Assembly: GCF_001458435.1 (NCBI RefSeq)
Contig: NZ_CYSF01000006.1
Span: 310,001 to 374,000, forward strand
DNA from: Thalassovita mediterranea
GTDB taxonomy: Bacteria > Pseudomonadota > Alphaproteobacteria > Rhodobacterales > Rhodobacteraceae
Direction of reading: 5' to 3'
Length of the DNA stretch: 64,000 nt
The notes beneath the pieces were generated by a model. That model searched no databases. It saw only the letters and a list, made by a program, of their open reading frames with translations, and had not been told where the DNA came from. Positions within the stretch are counted from its first letter, which is position 1. Each line of letters begins with the position of its first letter. A program made the translations under genes and the position numbers. Positions 51,994 to 62,196 of the stretch are shown one piece after another.

Positions 51994-53070
51994 CTACTCC
52001 GCTTCATCAGCGAAATGGCAGGCGACAAAGTGTTCCGGTGCCAGTTCGCGCCATTCTGGGACCTTGGCCTTGCAGATGTCCTGCGCCATCGGGCAGCGGG
52101 TGTGGAACCGACAGCCAGAGGGCGCGGCAAGGGGATTTGGGATCTCCCCCTCCAGCCGCATGGGATTGAAGGTCGCATCAGGATCCGCCTGCGGGATCGC
52201 GGAGAGCAGCGCCTTGGTATAGGGATGGCGCGGTTTGAAAAACAGGCTGTCGGTCGGGGCGTATTCCACGAATTTGCCCACATACATCACCGCCACACGG
52301 TGGCTGATCTGCGCCACGACGGACAGGTCATGGGCGATAAACAAGAAGGCGACGCCCATTTCGTCCTGCAAATCCTTCAACAGGTTTACAATCTCGGCCT
52401 GAATGGACACATCAAGGGCCGAAACGCTTTCGTCACAAACCACAAAATCGGGCTTGGTCACCAAGGCGCGTGCGATACAAATCCGCTGACGCTGGCCACC
52501 GGAAAACGCATGTGGGAAGCGGCGCAGGTGTTCTAGGTTCAACTTGCACCGCGCAGCAATCTCGCGGACGCGCTGGTCGATCTGATCGCGGTCGCGCATC
52601 AGCCCACCGGCGATCAGCGGTTCGGCAATGATATCGCGCACCGTCATCCGCGGGTTAAGCGATGAATAGGGATCCTGAAACACCAGACTCATCCGCGGAC
52701 GGAAGGCGCGCAACAGATCATGCGCCATGTCGGAAATGGAATGCGCGCCCTCGCCCATCACCATGCCCATCTTCTTGCGCATCCCGCGCAGCTCTTTGGC
52801 ATCGGCATGGGCCAGATCCACGTCGCGTTTGCGGCTGTGGAAAATCACGTCCCCATCTGTGGGATCAATCGCGCGCAGAATGGCGCGGCCCACTGTGGTC
52901 TTGCCCGAGCCAGATTCGCCCACCAGCCCCACGGTTTCCCCACGGCGGATGTCAAAGCTGACGCCATCCACAGCGCGCAATTGCTGCACCTCGGTGCGGA
53001 AGAGCTTTTTGGTTTTGATGTCAAAACACACTTCCAGATCGCGGACCTCGATCAAAACATCCTGTGTCAT
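51994..53070 (-). CDS. Peptide-type ABC transporter ATPase (OppF-like) with insertion
   Basis: A 358-residue ABC ATPase. Motifs are Walker [10 protein letters not shown], a Q-loop in [14 protein letters not shown], signature FSGGQRQRI and Walker [13 protein letters not shown]. The oligopeptide-type C-terminal region has [14 protein letters not shown], a Cys cluster of OppD/F proteins. Compared with usual OppF proteins, about 25 residues ([19 protein letters not shown] and following) are inserted before the Q-loop. The ATG overlaps the upstream ATPase stop (ATGA). Last gene of the operon, pairing with the OppD-like ATPase. Confidence 0.92.
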   Translation of the reverse strand: MTQDVLIEVRDLEVCFDIKTKKLFRTEVQQLRAVDGVSFDIRRGETVGLVGESGSGKTTVGRAILRAIDPTDGDVIFHSRKRDVDLAHADAKELRGMRKKMGMVMGEGAHSISDMAHDLLRAFRPRMSLVFQDPYSSLNPRMTVRDIIAEPLIAGGLMRDRDQIDQRVREIAARCKLNLEHLRRFPHAFSGGQRQRICIARALVTKPDFVVCDESVSALDVSIQAEIVNLLKDLQDEMGVAFLFIAHDLSVVAQISHRVAVMYVGKFVEYAPTDSLFFKPRHPYTKALLSAIPQADPDATFNPMRLEGEIPNPLAAPSGCRFHTRCPMAQDICKAKVPEWRELAPEHFVACHFADEAE

Positions 53071-54116
53071 TGCGCGGGTTCCTGCTGTTTGATCTGTTGT
53101 TGTGCATCCACCTCTGCGCCTGTGCGATGCTCTGGCGTTTCCAGCCAACAGGCGACGCTGCGATTTGGGCCCAAGGGAACGGTAGGCGGCAGTTGCTGAT
53201 CGCACAGCCCCTGCAGGCGCTGGCTACAACGGGTGTGGAACGGGCAACCGGTCGGGCGTTCGTTGGGGCTGGGAATGTCGCCGGGCACGGGGCTTAGACG
53301 ATCATGCAGCGCATCCAGACTAGGGATCGCCTTGAGCAGGCCCTGCGTATAGGGATGGCGCGGGTTGCGGATCACATCCGCCGTGGGGCCGCTTTCGACA
53401 ATCGTGCCCAGATACATCACCGCCACATCCTGCGCGACCTGTGCAATCACCCCCAGATCGTGGGTGATAAAGATCATCCCCATCCCCAGATCACGCTGCA
53501 GATCGGCCATCAGTTCCAGCACCTGCGCCTGAATGGTCACATCCAGCGCCGTGGTTGGCTCATCCGCGATCAACAACGCCGGACGCGCGGCCAAGGCCAG
53601 CGCGATCATCGCCCGTTGCCGCATCCCGCCGGACATTTCATGCGGGTATTGATCCACGCGCCCCACGGGGTTGGAAATTCCGACCTTGTCCAGCATAGCG
53701 ATTGCCTGCGCGCGGGCCTCTTTCTTGGTCACCTTCTGATGCAGGCGGATCGCTTCGATCATCTGGTTGCCGATGGTGTAAACCGGCGAAAACGACGCCA
53801 TCGGTTCCTGAAAGATCATCCCGATCTCACCGCCGCGCAGCCGGCGAATATCGCGACCCTTGGGCCTCAGCTGGTCGATACGCACCTCACGGCCTGCTTT
53901 GTCGGTGTAGGTCATCCGCGCCTCATCCGACACGCGGCTGTTGCCCGGCAGCAGTTTCATCAGCGCCTTGGTCGACACCGATTTGCCGGATCCAGATTCA
54001 CCCACAATGCCCAGCGTGCGCCCTGCCTGCACGGCGAAGCTGACGTTCTGTACCGGGGTGATCATGCCCTCATCCGTTTGAAACGAGATGGAGAGGTTTT
54101 CCACTTTCAACATCAC
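53067..54116 (-). CDS. Peptide-type ABC transporter ATPase (OppD-like)
   Basis: A 349-residue ABC ATPase. Motifs are GESGSGKSV (Walker A), [13 protein letters not shown] (signature) and [12 protein letters not shown] (Walker B). The C-terminal extension has [15 protein letters not shown], the [Fe-S]-like Cys cluster of OppD/DppD. The start could be either of two adjacent ATGs (MMLKVENLS). It sits nine bases after the OppC-like permease and is coupled to the OppF-like gene. Confidence 0.93.
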   Translation of the reverse strand: MMLKVENLSISFQTDEGMITPVQNVSFAVQAGRTLGIVGESGSGKSVSTKALMKLLPGNSRVSDEARMTYTDKAGREVRIDQLRPKGRDIRRLRGGEIGMIFQEPMASFSPVYTIGNQMIEAIRLHQKVTKKEARAQAIAMLDKVGISNPVGRVDQYPHEMSGGMRQRAMIALALAARPALLIADEPTTALDVTIQAQVLELMADLQRDLGMGMIFITHDLGVIAQVAQDVAVMYLGTIVESGPTADVIRNPRHPYTQGLLKAIPSLDALHDRLSPVPGDIPSPNERPTGCPFHTRCSQRLQGLCDQQLPPTVPLGPNRSVACWLETPEHRTGAEVDAQQQIKQQEPAQ

Positions 54117-54125
54117 ATGTCCCCC

Positions 54126-55277
54126 TTAGTGGCTGTCGGAATAGGGATCGGCCGCATCACGCAGACCGTCGCCAATCACGGTGAACGCCAGCACGGCCAC
54201 CACCACAAAGATCGCAGGAATAAACAGCCAAGGCGTCTGTTCGATCACCCGAACCGACTGCGCCTGTTGCAAGAGCACGCCCCAACTGACCGTCGGCGGC
54301 CGCAGGCCCAACCCAACAAAGCTGAGCGCGGTTTCACTGAGGATCATGTAGGGAAAGGAAATCACCAGATCGACGATGATAAAGCTGGTGAAGCTGGGCA
54401 GCATATGCCGCCCGATGATCCGCGCCGGACGTGCACCTGCCAGACGGGCGGCGACCACGTAATCCTCATTCCTGATCGACAATAGCTGCGACCGGATCCG
54501 CCGTGCCAGCGTTGGCCAGCCGAACAGGCCAAGGATCAGCGTCATGGCGAAATAGACCTGTGTGGTTGACCATTCCTTCGGCATGGCGGCGGCAAGCCCC
54601 ATGTAAAGGGGGATGATCGGCACCACGCGGATCACCTCGGTCACCCGTTGGATCACGCTATCAAGCACACCGCCTGCGTAGCCCGCAACGCCGCCAATGA
54701 TCAGCGCCAGCACGAAGGAGATCATCACCCCCAACACCCCAATCGACAGCGACACCCGCGTCGCATAGATGGTGCGCGAAAACACATCGCGGCCCAGATC
54801 GTCGGTGCCCCAAAGGTGCAGCTTGGCCTTGGGATCATCCAGCAGGAACAGGTGGCGTGTGTTGGGGATCACCCCCAGAATATGGTTTGCCTCGCCTTTG
54901 GCGAAGAAGTGGACATAGACCCGTTTGTCAGGGTCCGGCACCGAAACGGCGCGCAGGGTGACAGGATCGCGTTTGGTGCTGACCCCATGCACGAAGGGCC
55001 GCATCGAACAGCCGTTTTGGTCGCAAAACATCGGGATCTGCGGCGCGCCGTCCAGATATTTGGCATCGCGCGTGGTGGGACCATAGGGCGCGACCACCTC
55101 GGCAAACAGGCCCGAGATTGCCATCACCGCCAAGATCATCGCCGCCACCATCGCCGCCTTGTGTCGGCGGAAGCGCCACCAGATCAGCGTCCATTGCGAG
55201 GCAGAGTAGAATTTCTGCCGGCGACGTTCTTCGGCGGTCAGTTTGGTCGGGGTCGTTTCAGGTGTCACATCTGTCAT
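54126..55277 (-). CDS. Peptide-type ABC transporter permease (OppC-like, long)
   Basis: A 383-residue permease. After the first helix (MVAAMILAVMAISGLFAEVV) comes an unusually long periplasmic segment of about 90 residues (CDQNGCSMRPFVHGVSTK and onward) before the usual HLWGTDDLGRDVFSRTIY motif and the BPD_transp_1 core. The coupling loop is YVVAARLAGARPARIIGRHM. The long loop is typical of the YejE/AgpC-like subgroup. It lies three bases after the OppB-like gene. Confidence 0.93.
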   Translation of the reverse strand: MTDVTPETTPTKLTAEERRRQKFYSASQWTLIWWRFRRHKAAMVAAMILAVMAISGLFAEVVAPYGPTTRDAKYLDGAPQIPMFCDQNGCSMRPFVHGVSTKRDPVTLRAVSVPDPDKRVYVHFFAKGEANHILGVIPNTRHLFLLDDPKAKLHLWGTDDLGRDVFSRTIYATRVSLSIGVLGVMISFVLALIIGGVAGYAGGVLDSVIQRVTEVIRVVPIIPLYMGLAAAMPKEWSTTQVYFAMTLILGLFGWPTLARRIRSQLLSIRNEDYVVAARLAGARPARIIGRHMLPSFTSFIIVDLVISFPYMILSETALSFVGLGLRPPTVSWGVLLQQAQSVRVIEQTPWLFIPAIFVVVAVLAFTVIGDGLRDAADPYSDSH

Positions 55278-55280
55278 CGC

Positions 55281-56273
55281 TCACGCCCCCAGTTTGATGC
55301 GCGGGTCCAGCCATGCCAGCAGCAGGTCAGACACAAAATTCATGAAAACAATGGTGAAGGTCAGCAGCAACAAGATCGCCCCAGCCACATACATGTCGAG
55401 GTCGAGGTAAGCGCGCAGCAACAGCTCCCCAAGCTCCGTCAGCCCCAGCACCACCGCCACAATCGGCAGTTCGGAAAAGATACGGTTCACGTCAAAGCCG
55501 ATGGTCGACACAATCGGGTTGATCGCCAGACGGGCCGGATATTTGATCAGCAGCTTGGTTTCCGGCACCCCACGGGCGCGGGCAACGGTGACTGATAGCT
55601 TGTTCAGCTCATCCGACATGGTCGCGCGCACGGTCTGGATCTGATAGGCCACCGCCGACCACGCCAGCACCACCGCAGGCAGCCATAGGTGTTTGATCAT
55701 GTCCCACACCTTGGCCAGCGACCACGGCGCATCCGCGTATTGATCGGAAAACAGCCCGCCAATATCGGCACCAAACCAGCGGTTGGCGAAATACAGTAAC
55801 ACCAGCGCCAGCAAAAAGTTCGGCAACGCCAGCCCAAGGTAGGAAAAGATCGTCAGCCCGTAATCCATCGCAGACGCACGGCGCACTGCGGCAAAGATCC
55901 CCACGGGGATCGACACCAGATAGGTCACCAAGAGCGTGGCAAACAGAATGCCCAGCGTCAGCCATCCCTTGTCGCCGATCACCTTCACCACCGAGGTTTC
56001 AAAGGCAAAGGCCTGCCCGAAATCCCCGCGCAACACGATGCCGCCGATCCAGTCGAAATAGCGCAACATCATCGGCTTATCTAGGCCGAGGTCCGCGCGG
56101 ATCGCCTGAATATCCGCCTCTGTCACATTGACGCCAGTGCCAGAGTATTTGCGAAACGCATAGCGGTCGGCGTAGTCACCGGGCGGAATTTCCATGATCA
56201 AAAAGACCATGACAGAGACCAGAGCCATGGTGATCACCATGCCTATCAATCGTTCAAGCGTGAAACGCAGCAT
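55281..56273 (-). CDS. Peptide-type ABC transporter permease (OppB-like)
   Basis: A 330-residue permease with about six helices. It starts MLRFTLERLIGMVITMALVS, with the long ADLGLDKPMMLRYFDWIGGI segment before the core. The coupling loop is VTVARARGVPETKLLIKYP. The start MLRFTLERL is the family N-terminus; an in-frame ATG 48 bases upstream has no support. It follows the binding-protein gene by 92 bases. Confidence 0.92.
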   Translation of the reverse strand: MLRFTLERLIGMVITMALVSVMVFLIMEIPPGDYADRYAFRKYSGTGVNVTEADIQAIRADLGLDKPMMLRYFDWIGGIVLRGDFGQAFAFETSVVKVIGDKGWLTLGILFATLLVTYLVSIPVGIFAAVRRASAMDYGLTIFSYLGLALPNFLLALVLLYFANRWFGADIGGLFSDQYADAPWSLAKVWDMIKHLWLPAVVLAWSAVAYQIQTVRATMSDELNKLSVTVARARGVPETKLLIKYPARLAINPIVSTIGFDVNRIFSELPIVAVVLGLTELGELLLRAYLDLDMYVAGAILLLLTFTIVFMNFVSDLLLAWLDPRIKLGA

Positions 56274-56365
56274 TGGGTTTTCCTTTGGTGGGCTGTCGCC
56301 TTCCGTCAGATCAGGGCACACGCCTGCGCATGCGCCCTGATCCAGATTTATCGACTATTGCGGGG

Positions 56366-58420
56366 TTACTTTTTCAGGAACCACTGCTGCGGACGGTACG
56401 GATAGGTCCAGTAGAAGTCGTAGGTCTTCGCCTTGATCGGCTTCACGTTGGTCAGGTCGTTGCGGTACATGAAGGGCGCAACGATGTCGCCAACGGTGCC
56501 GATTTTCAGGAAGTTGTCAGTGTGGATCTTGGTGATTTCGGCACCCAGACGGTTGCTTTCCTCCGATCCCATTTCCTGCTGCAGGAACTGTTCCGACAGA
56601 TCCCACAGTTTGGCGATGTCGGCGGGCGGTTCCACACCTTCGGCGCCGGCGGTGTCTTTCCACGCGGCCCAGCCAAAACCAGTGCCCGGGTTGAAGAAGT
56701 CACCAAACGGCGGGATGAACACGGTGGCATCCTGCGAAATGGTTGGGCCAGCGTTGCCGTCGTATTTCCAGGTGGTCAGGTCCAGATCGTTGTTGTTGCC
56801 CGACGCGCGGTATTCGTCCGATGTGGTTTCCTTCAGGTCCACACGCACGCCTACTGCGGTCCAGTAATCGCGTACCAGTTCCATCATTTTCACCGGCACA
56901 CCCTGCGACGAATACACCAGACGCACGACCAGCGGCTTGCCATCGGGACGTTCTACGGTGCCGTCGCCATCCGCATCCTTCAGACCCATTTCCGCCAGCA
57001 GCGATTTGGCCATTTCGGGATCGTAGTTGATATCCTTGTTCAGAACCTCATCGCTGACAAAGGCAACGGTTTTCGGTTCCGCCGGAACGCCCTGCATCGG
57101 GGTACCCTGACCCAGATAGACGATCTCGTTGATCTCATCCCGGTTCATCGCCACCGACATCGCTTTGTTAAAGCGCACGTCGTTGAAGATCGCCGCCAGA
57201 ACCGGATCCTTGTGGGTACGGTTGAACGAGAAGAAGACGTTTTCACCAAAGGTCGGCGCGAAGGACACAGTGTAGTTTCCGCCCGCTTCGTTTTCTTTCA
57301 GCAGCGGGAAATCTTCGAGGAAGACCGCCTGCTGTTTCCAAACCACATCGCCGTTCATGATCTTGAGGTTCTGGACCTCTTTGTCGGACACGTAGGTTTC
57401 AACGATTTCGTTGATGTAAGGCAGCTGGTTGCCGGCAGTATCAACCTGGTGGAAATAGGGGTTCGCGACCAGCTTACGGCCTTCGGCGCTTTCCTCGACA
57501 ACGATGTAGCTTTCCAGCGTCGGCACCACGGCACGGCCGATTTTGGCAGCTTTGTCCGCGTCTTTCAGCAGCGGCGAGGGCACGTCTTTCCAATCCGACC
57601 CACCGTAGTAGAAATCAACGGCAGCAGCAGCGTTTTCAAAGCCGTATTCCTGCGCCATTGCTTCGGCGTTTTCGTTATACTTCGGCATGAACTGGCTGAG
57701 GAAATGCTTGGGCTGGAACGGCTGGCCATAGTCCACCGCAAAGCGGTTCAGCAGACCGGGGGTCGGCACCGGCAGGGTGAATTTGACGGTCAGATCATCC
57801 AGCGCCTCAACCTTCACCGGTTCACCAGCGAACAGCCAACGGCTAGGGGTTTTTTCGTACACATCAGGGTTCAGGATGATGTCGTTCATCCAAAATTCAA
57901 CATCCGCCGCGGTAAAGGCGGCACCGTCGGACCATTTGTGACCCTCACGCAGGGTGATGGTCAGTTCGGTGTAAGCGTCGTTCCACGCCCAGGCCTTGGC
58001 GATGTTAGGCACGACGGTTTGCAGGTCATCGGCATAGCGGACGAAGTTCACATGACGTACCGACAACAGGTCAGAGGTACCGGATTCAGTTGCCTTGGAC
58101 AGGCCAGTGATGGCGCCGCCGTAGCTGCCGATTTCAGCGTAAGGGGCCACAACCAGCGCCTCTTTCGGCAGGCGATCCGCCACATCGGCCAGTGCTGCGT
58201 TGCCCAGGATGCGGGCGTTCAGATCCGCAATCGCCGGGTTCTGCGCAAATCCCAGATCACAGCTGGCTTTGCTTTCAAATTCCGCCAGTTCAAACTGCTG
58301 CGGATAGTCAGAAGACAGGCCCTGCATGTCGGCGACCGTCACCGCGGGGCAGCTGGCAGAGGCAGCGGTGGCAAAGGCGACCAGCGCAGCGCCGGACAGG
58401 AGAATGGATTTCGATGTCAT
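56366..58420 (-). CDS. ABC transporter substrate-binding protein (family 5, long form)
   Basis: A 684-residue periplasmic binding protein with a signal peptide (ILLSGAALVAFATAASA). SBP_bac_5 motifs include TLREGHKWSDGAAFTAADVEF and VRFNKAMSVAMNRDEINEIVY. At nearly 700 residues it is longer than DppA/OppA (about 530) and matches the long AgpA/YejA-like subgroup, whose members carry oligosaccharides or modified peptides. The gene downstream of it encodes a permease, and a hairpin lies upstream toward the phosphonate genes. GGAGCAAACC precedes the ATG. The cargo could be phosphonate esters by context only. Confidence 0.92.
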   Translation of the reverse strand: MTSKSILLSGAALVAFATAASASCPAVTVADMQGLSSDYPQQFELAEFESKASCDLGFAQNPAIADLNARILGNAALADVADRLPKEALVVAPYAEIGSYGGAITGLSKATESGTSDLLSVRHVNFVRYADDLQTVVPNIAKAWAWNDAYTELTITLREGHKWSDGAAFTAADVEFWMNDIILNPDVYEKTPSRWLFAGEPVKVEALDDLTVKFTLPVPTPGLLNRFAVDYGQPFQPKHFLSQFMPKYNENAEAMAQEYGFENAAAAVDFYYGGSDWKDVPSPLLKDADKAAKIGRAVVPTLESYIVVEESAEGRKLVANPYFHQVDTAGNQLPYINEIVETYVSDKEVQNLKIMNGDVVWKQQAVFLEDFPLLKENEAGGNYTVSFAPTFGENVFFSFNRTHKDPVLAAIFNDVRFNKAMSVAMNRDEINEIVYLGQGTPMQGVPAEPKTVAFVSDEVLNKDINYDPEMAKSLLAEMGLKDADGDGTVERPDGKPLVVRLVYSSQGVPVKMMELVRDYWTAVGVRVDLKETTSDEYRASGNNNDLDLTTWKYDGNAGPTISQDATVFIPPFGDFFNPGTGFGWAAWKDTAGAEGVEPPADIAKLWDLSEQFLQQEMGSEESNRLGAEITKIHTDNFLKIGTVGDIVAPFMYRNDLTNVKPIKAKTYDFYWTYPYRPQQWFLKK

Positions 58421-58580
58421 GGTTTGCTCCAAGCATAGATGAGACAACAAAGTTGCGACCGGGCCTTAAAACCCCGCTTATGTGACAAAACTGCAAATTC
58501 CCTGAAACTATAGGTTTTCGCTATCATTAAGAGTGCTTCATAAAACCGTCACATCACAACTTTGGCGCCCCAAACAGAAA

Positions 58581-58612
58581 CGGGCTGACAACGTTTCTGC
58601 GCTGTCAGCCCG
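58581..58612. terminator. Terminator-like hairpin between the PMH-like and binding-protein genes
   Basis: CGGGCTGACA and TGTCAGCCCG form a 10-bp stem with a 12-base loop. On the minus strand it is followed by TTTCTGTTT, on the plus strand by AATTTTTA. It lies 24 bases after the PMH-like stop codon and separates the phosphonate enzymes from the ABC operon. Confidence 0.75.
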
Positions 58613-58635
58613 AATTTTTAGCAACTGGTCAAACC

Positions 58636-60156
58636 TTAGGCCGTGTGCCAGTCCCAAACCATGTGCCGCGCCAGCGTTTGGTCTGCACAACGGGCACGTT
58701 CGGCCAGTAGAGATTCGGCCATACGGATGCGTATGTCTGGTGCGGTGTCGGCAATGTTGTGCATGCAGGCAGGATCATTTTCCAAATCAAACAGCAACGG
58801 AGCAAAGCCTGCGCTGTGCACATAGAGGTGTCGGTCGCTGCGATAGCACACCATCACACATTGGTCCGGCGCCAGATCGGGCCGATTGATACCGCCGGAC
58901 TGCACCGCATCGCGGAAATCATATTCCCAGATCACCCCATCCCGCCAAGCCTGCGGCGCGGTGTCTTTCAGGTATGGCAACAGCGAACGACCGTTCGGCA
59001 CATGCGCGCCCTCAATCCCCAGCGCATCCAACAGTGTGGGGAAGACATCAATGGCTGAGGTCAGTTTCTCCTGCACGCCCTGCGTGCCATGCCCCGGCAT
59101 CTTGATCATCAGCGGGATATGATAGCTCTGTTCATAATAGCCGCCCTTACCCAGCATATAGTGATCGCCCATCATCTCTGCATGGTCAGAGGTGAAGACA
59201 ACCAGCGTGTTGTCCCAATCCACGCGATCGCGCAAGGCATCCAGCAAACGCCCCATCTGCGCGTCCACCTCGGAAATCATGCCGTAGTACACCGCACGGA
59301 TACGATCGAAATCGGCCTCTTCCAACGCGCTATCATGCTGTTCAGCCCCTGCAACAAACCCCTGCAGGGTCAGACGGTTGCGCACATAGGATGCCAGCGG
59401 GTGCAGGTCCGGCTCCGCGTCCGCGCTGTCAGCACGAAGGTAGGGCAGATCCGCCTCGGGATCATACATATCGTTAAACGGCGCAGGCGCACTGAACGGC
59501 GGGTGCGGACGCAGGAAGGACAGATGCGCGAACCATCCGGCATCCTCTTGCCCCGCTTCCTGGGTTGGTAGCCAGTTCAAGAAGGCATCGGTCAGAAACG
59601 CGGTTTGGCTCTCTTCGGCGCTAAAGCGGGTGGGCTTCATCGACACACGCTGCCCCGGCTCTGGCGCAGCGGCCTGCATTGGCAGCGCGGTGTCTACGTC
59701 GTGACCACGTTCCGCCAGCCAATCGAGCCACGGTCCGTCATCTTCGGGCAGGCCCTGCCCCACCTCGAACCCGGGCAGCACGCCCTCATAGGTCTGCAAC
59801 GTCGGATCCGTTGCCACAAGGCCGCGCGGATCTGGCGAAGTATCCGTGTAGCCAAACAGCGTCGGGCGATACCCCGCCCGCCGCGCCGCCAGCGCGATAT
59901 TGTCAAACCGCGCATCCAGCGGCGTGCCGTTGCGCACCACACGATGCGACATCTGCTGCAAGCCAGTATAGAGCGAGGCGCGCGCCGGAGAGCATGGCGC
60001 GCACCCCGCATAATGGCGGGCGAACACAGTCGCTTCGTCCCGCGCGAAACGGTCCAAATGTGGGGTGCGGACCGTCGGGTGCCCCACCACCCCAAGACAG
60101 TCGCCGCGCCATTGGTCGGCGGTGATCAATAGGATGTTGGGACGTTTCAGGGCCAT
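58636..60156 (-). CDS. Phosphonate monoester hydrolase-like sulfatase
   Basis: A 506-residue alkaline-phosphatase/sulfatase-fold enzyme. The formylglycine motif is CSPAR at 55-59 (CxPxR), with metal ligands in ITADQWRGD and TSDHAEMMGDHYMLGKGGYY. Segments VRNGTPLDARFDN, FGYTDTSPDPRG, RPHPPFSAP and WEYDFRDAVQSG parallel rhizobial phosphonate monoester hydrolase more than arylsulfatases. PMH enzymes are promiscuous to phosphonate monoesters, phosphodiesters and sulfate esters. It sits one base after phnX in the same operon, supporting a phosphonate substrate. A maturase for formylglycine must be elsewhere. Confidence 0.84.
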   Translation of the reverse strand: MALKRPNILLITADQWRGDCLGVVGHPTVRTPHLDRFARDEATVFARHYAGCAPCSPARASLYTGLQQMSHRVVRNGTPLDARFDNIALAARRAGYRPTLFGYTDTSPDPRGLVATDPTLQTYEGVLPGFEVGQGLPEDDGPWLDWLAERGHDVDTALPMQAAAPEPGQRVSMKPTRFSAEESQTAFLTDAFLNWLPTQEAGQEDAGWFAHLSFLRPHPPFSAPAPFNDMYDPEADLPYLRADSADAEPDLHPLASYVRNRLTLQGFVAGAEQHDSALEEADFDRIRAVYYGMISEVDAQMGRLLDALRDRVDWDNTLVVFTSDHAEMMGDHYMLGKGGYYEQSYHIPLMIKMPGHGTQGVQEKLTSAIDVFPTLLDALGIEGAHVPNGRSLLPYLKDTAPQAWRDGVIWEYDFRDAVQSGGINRPDLAPDQCVMVCYRSDRHLYVHSAGFAPLLFDLENDPACMHNIADTAPDIRIRMAESLLAERARCADQTLARHMVWDWHTA

Positions 60157-60157
60157 G

Positions 60158-60940
60158 TTACTGCGCCTCTAACTGGTCGATCAGGGCGGGCAGATCGGCG
60201 ATGGTGTCGATCACATGATGCGCACCTGCCTCGACCAGAATGGCGGTGGCCTTCTGGCGCAGCACGTCCACCTCGGCGTCGCTCATCGCGGCCAATTCAT
60301 CAGGCGTTTTGCCCACTGCGTTGCCGGACAGCGCAACACCAACGGTGACACAGCCAGCGGCAACGCCTTCGCCAATACCCGGTGCTGTATCGTCCACCTT
60401 GATGATCGCAGAAGGCGGGTAGGCCACCAGATCGACCATGCACTGATACATGCACAAGGGACCGGGGCGGCCTTCGGGCAGGTCATCAGCGCAGATCAGG
60501 TTGTCGGGTTCATACCCATTTGCCTTGGCCACCGGCAGGACGTTTTCCATGATCGAACGGGTGTAACCGGTGGTGGATCCCACCTTCATCCCCTTGCCAC
60601 GTAGATAGGCCATGGTTTCCAAAGTGCCAGGGATCAGGTCAGCGTAGTCAGCTGCCACCTTTTCGTTCATCGGCACGAAGACCTCATAAACCTTATCAAC
60701 ATCCGCATCGGTGGGCGCGGCGCCATATTTGGCGGCCCATTGATCCGCAATCGCAGGCATGTCCATCATCGCGCGGATATGGTCCCATTTGGCACTGCCC
60801 ATAGGGCAGCGGGCCTCCGCGATGGTGGCGGTGATACCGAAGGTTTCAAACGCCTTCACAAACACGCCCATCGGCGCGAAAGACCCGAAATCAACGGTGG
60901 TGCCAGCCCAGTCAAATACGGCCGCTTTAAACTTGGTCAT
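60158..60940 (-). CDS. phnX: Phosphonoacetaldehyde hydrolase
   Basis: A 260-residue HAD-superfamily enzyme that cleaves phosphonoacetaldehyde to acetaldehyde and phosphate. The nucleophile is Asp10 in VFDWAGTTVDFG. The Schiff-base Lys51 is in the cap motif MGSAKWDHI. Other motifs are GSTTGYTRSIM (motif II) and VDDTAPGIGEGVAAG (motif IV). Length is normal. AAAGGAACC precedes the ATG. It lies 27 bases after phnW and one base before the PMH-like gene. Confidence 0.95.
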   Translation of the reverse strand: MTKFKAAVFDWAGTTVDFGSFAPMGVFVKAFETFGITATIAEARCPMGSAKWDHIRAMMDMPAIADQWAAKYGAAPTDADVDKVYEVFVPMNEKVAADYADLIPGTLETMAYLRGKGMKVGSTTGYTRSIMENVLPVAKANGYEPDNLICADDLPEGRPGPLCMYQCMVDLVAYPPSAIIKVDDTAPGIGEGVAAGCVTVGVALSGNAVGKTPDELAAMSDAEVDVLRQKATAILVEAGAHHVIDTIADLPALIDQLEAQ

Positions 60941-60967
60941 TTCTTAGGTTCCTTTCGTCGCGCGGGT

Positions 60968-62155
60968 TCAGGCGGCTTGTTGATTTTTACGCTCATCCAA
61001 AGCGCTTTGTGGCGGTGCGGCGGTGCCCACGCCCATTACGGCCAGGCTTTCACCGGCTGCAGTCACCACCTGGCGCATCACGGTTTCATCCATGCGACCG
61101 ATGCAGCCAACACGGAAACTGTCCGCAATGGTCAGCTTGCCCGGATAGATAATGAAGCCCTTGGACTTCATCAGATTGTAGAAGTCGTCAAAGCTGAACT
61201 TGGGGTCAGCAGGGCAGAAGAAGGTGACGATAATCGGCGACAGCCAATCGTCGGACAGCAGGGTTTCAAACCCCAGCTCCCGCATTCCCGCAACCATCAC
61301 GTCACGGTTATGCGTGTAACGGGCACCCCGGGCGGCAACGCCACCTTCGTCCTCATGTTCGCGCAGCGCCTGAAGGAAGGCGGCGACAACATGGGTCGGC
61401 GGGGTAAAACGCCATTGGCCGGATCTTTCCATGTTCACCCACTGCGCATGCAGGTCAAGACTGAGGGAATGACAGTTGCCTTTCGATGCCTCCAGCGCCT
61501 CTTTGCGCGCGAGGACGAAACCGAAACCAGGCACACCTTCAATACACTTGTTGGCTGAGGAGACTACCGCTTCGAACGGAAAATCGGCTGCCTGCAATTG
61601 CAAGGCGCCGAACGCCGACATGCTGTCGATCAACAGTTTGCGGCCCGCTTGCGCGGTGGCCTCGGCAATTTCGGCTAGCGGGTTGAGAATGCCTGAACTT
61701 GTTTCGCAGTGGATTGCAACCACATGGGTGATCTCAGGATCAGCGGCCAGAATATCCGCAACCTCTGCACCCCGCGGCGGCAGGTAGTCGCCTTTGTCCA
61801 GCAATACGCAGGCGCGGTCGATGTAGCGCAGGGTTTCTGCCGCGCGCTTGCCATAGGCGCCGTTCGCCAGAACCAGCGCCTTGCCATCGCGCGGGATGAA
61901 GGTGGACAGCATCGCCTCGACTGCGAAAGTGCCCGATCCCTGCATTGGAACGCAGTCATAGGCATCGCCACCTTCGCCCAGCATAGCAATCAGGCGTTGG
62001 CGCATTTCGCGGGTCATAGCGCGGAAATCGCCATCCCAGCTGCCCCAATCGCGCAGCATTGCCTCTTTCACAGTAACAGAGGTTGTCAGGGGGCCAGGGG
62101 TCAGCAGGTATGGATCCTGCGGGAGAGAAGAGGAATGAGGCACAGGAGTTTGCAT
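60968..62155 (-). CDS. phnW: 2-aminoethylphosphonate-pyruvate transaminase
   Basis: A 395-residue class V PLP aminotransferase that converts 2-aminoethylphosphonate and pyruvate to phosphonoacetaldehyde and alanine. The N-terminus is YLLTPGPLTTSVTVKEAMLR. PLP Lys203 is in SSANKCIEGVPGFGFV. HCETSSGILNP and LLIDSMSAFGAL give the other cofactor contacts. The start MQTPVPHSS is chosen by family length. It is the first gene of phnW-phnX-PMH and stands directly downstream of a LysR regulator gene on the same strand. Confidence 0.95.
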   Translation of the reverse strand: MQTPVPHSSSLPQDPYLLTPGPLTTSVTVKEAMLRDWGSWDGDFRAMTREMRQRLIAMLGEGGDAYDCVPMQGSGTFAVEAMLSTFIPRDGKALVLANGAYGKRAAETLRYIDRACVLLDKGDYLPPRGAEVADILAADPEITHVVAIHCETSSGILNPLAEIAEATAQAGRKLLIDSMSAFGALQLQAADFPFEAVVSSANKCIEGVPGFGFVLARKEALEASKGNCHSLSLDLHAQWVNMERSGQWRFTPPTHVVAAFLQALREHEDEGGVAARGARYTHNRDVMVAGMRELGFETLLSDDWLSPIIVTFFCPADPKFSFDDFYNLMKSKGFIIYPGKLTIADSFRVGCIGRMDETVMRQVVTAAGESLAVMGVGTAAPPQSALDERKNQQAA

Positions 62156-62196
62156 CGGGAACGCCTTTGAGTCTGAAGATCCCTTCCCGATTATAG

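Noticed and set aside
56273-58438. 721-residue plus-strand frame opposite the long binding protein
   Set aside because: It is the antisense of a clear family-5 binding protein with a signal peptide; no motif or start site supports it.
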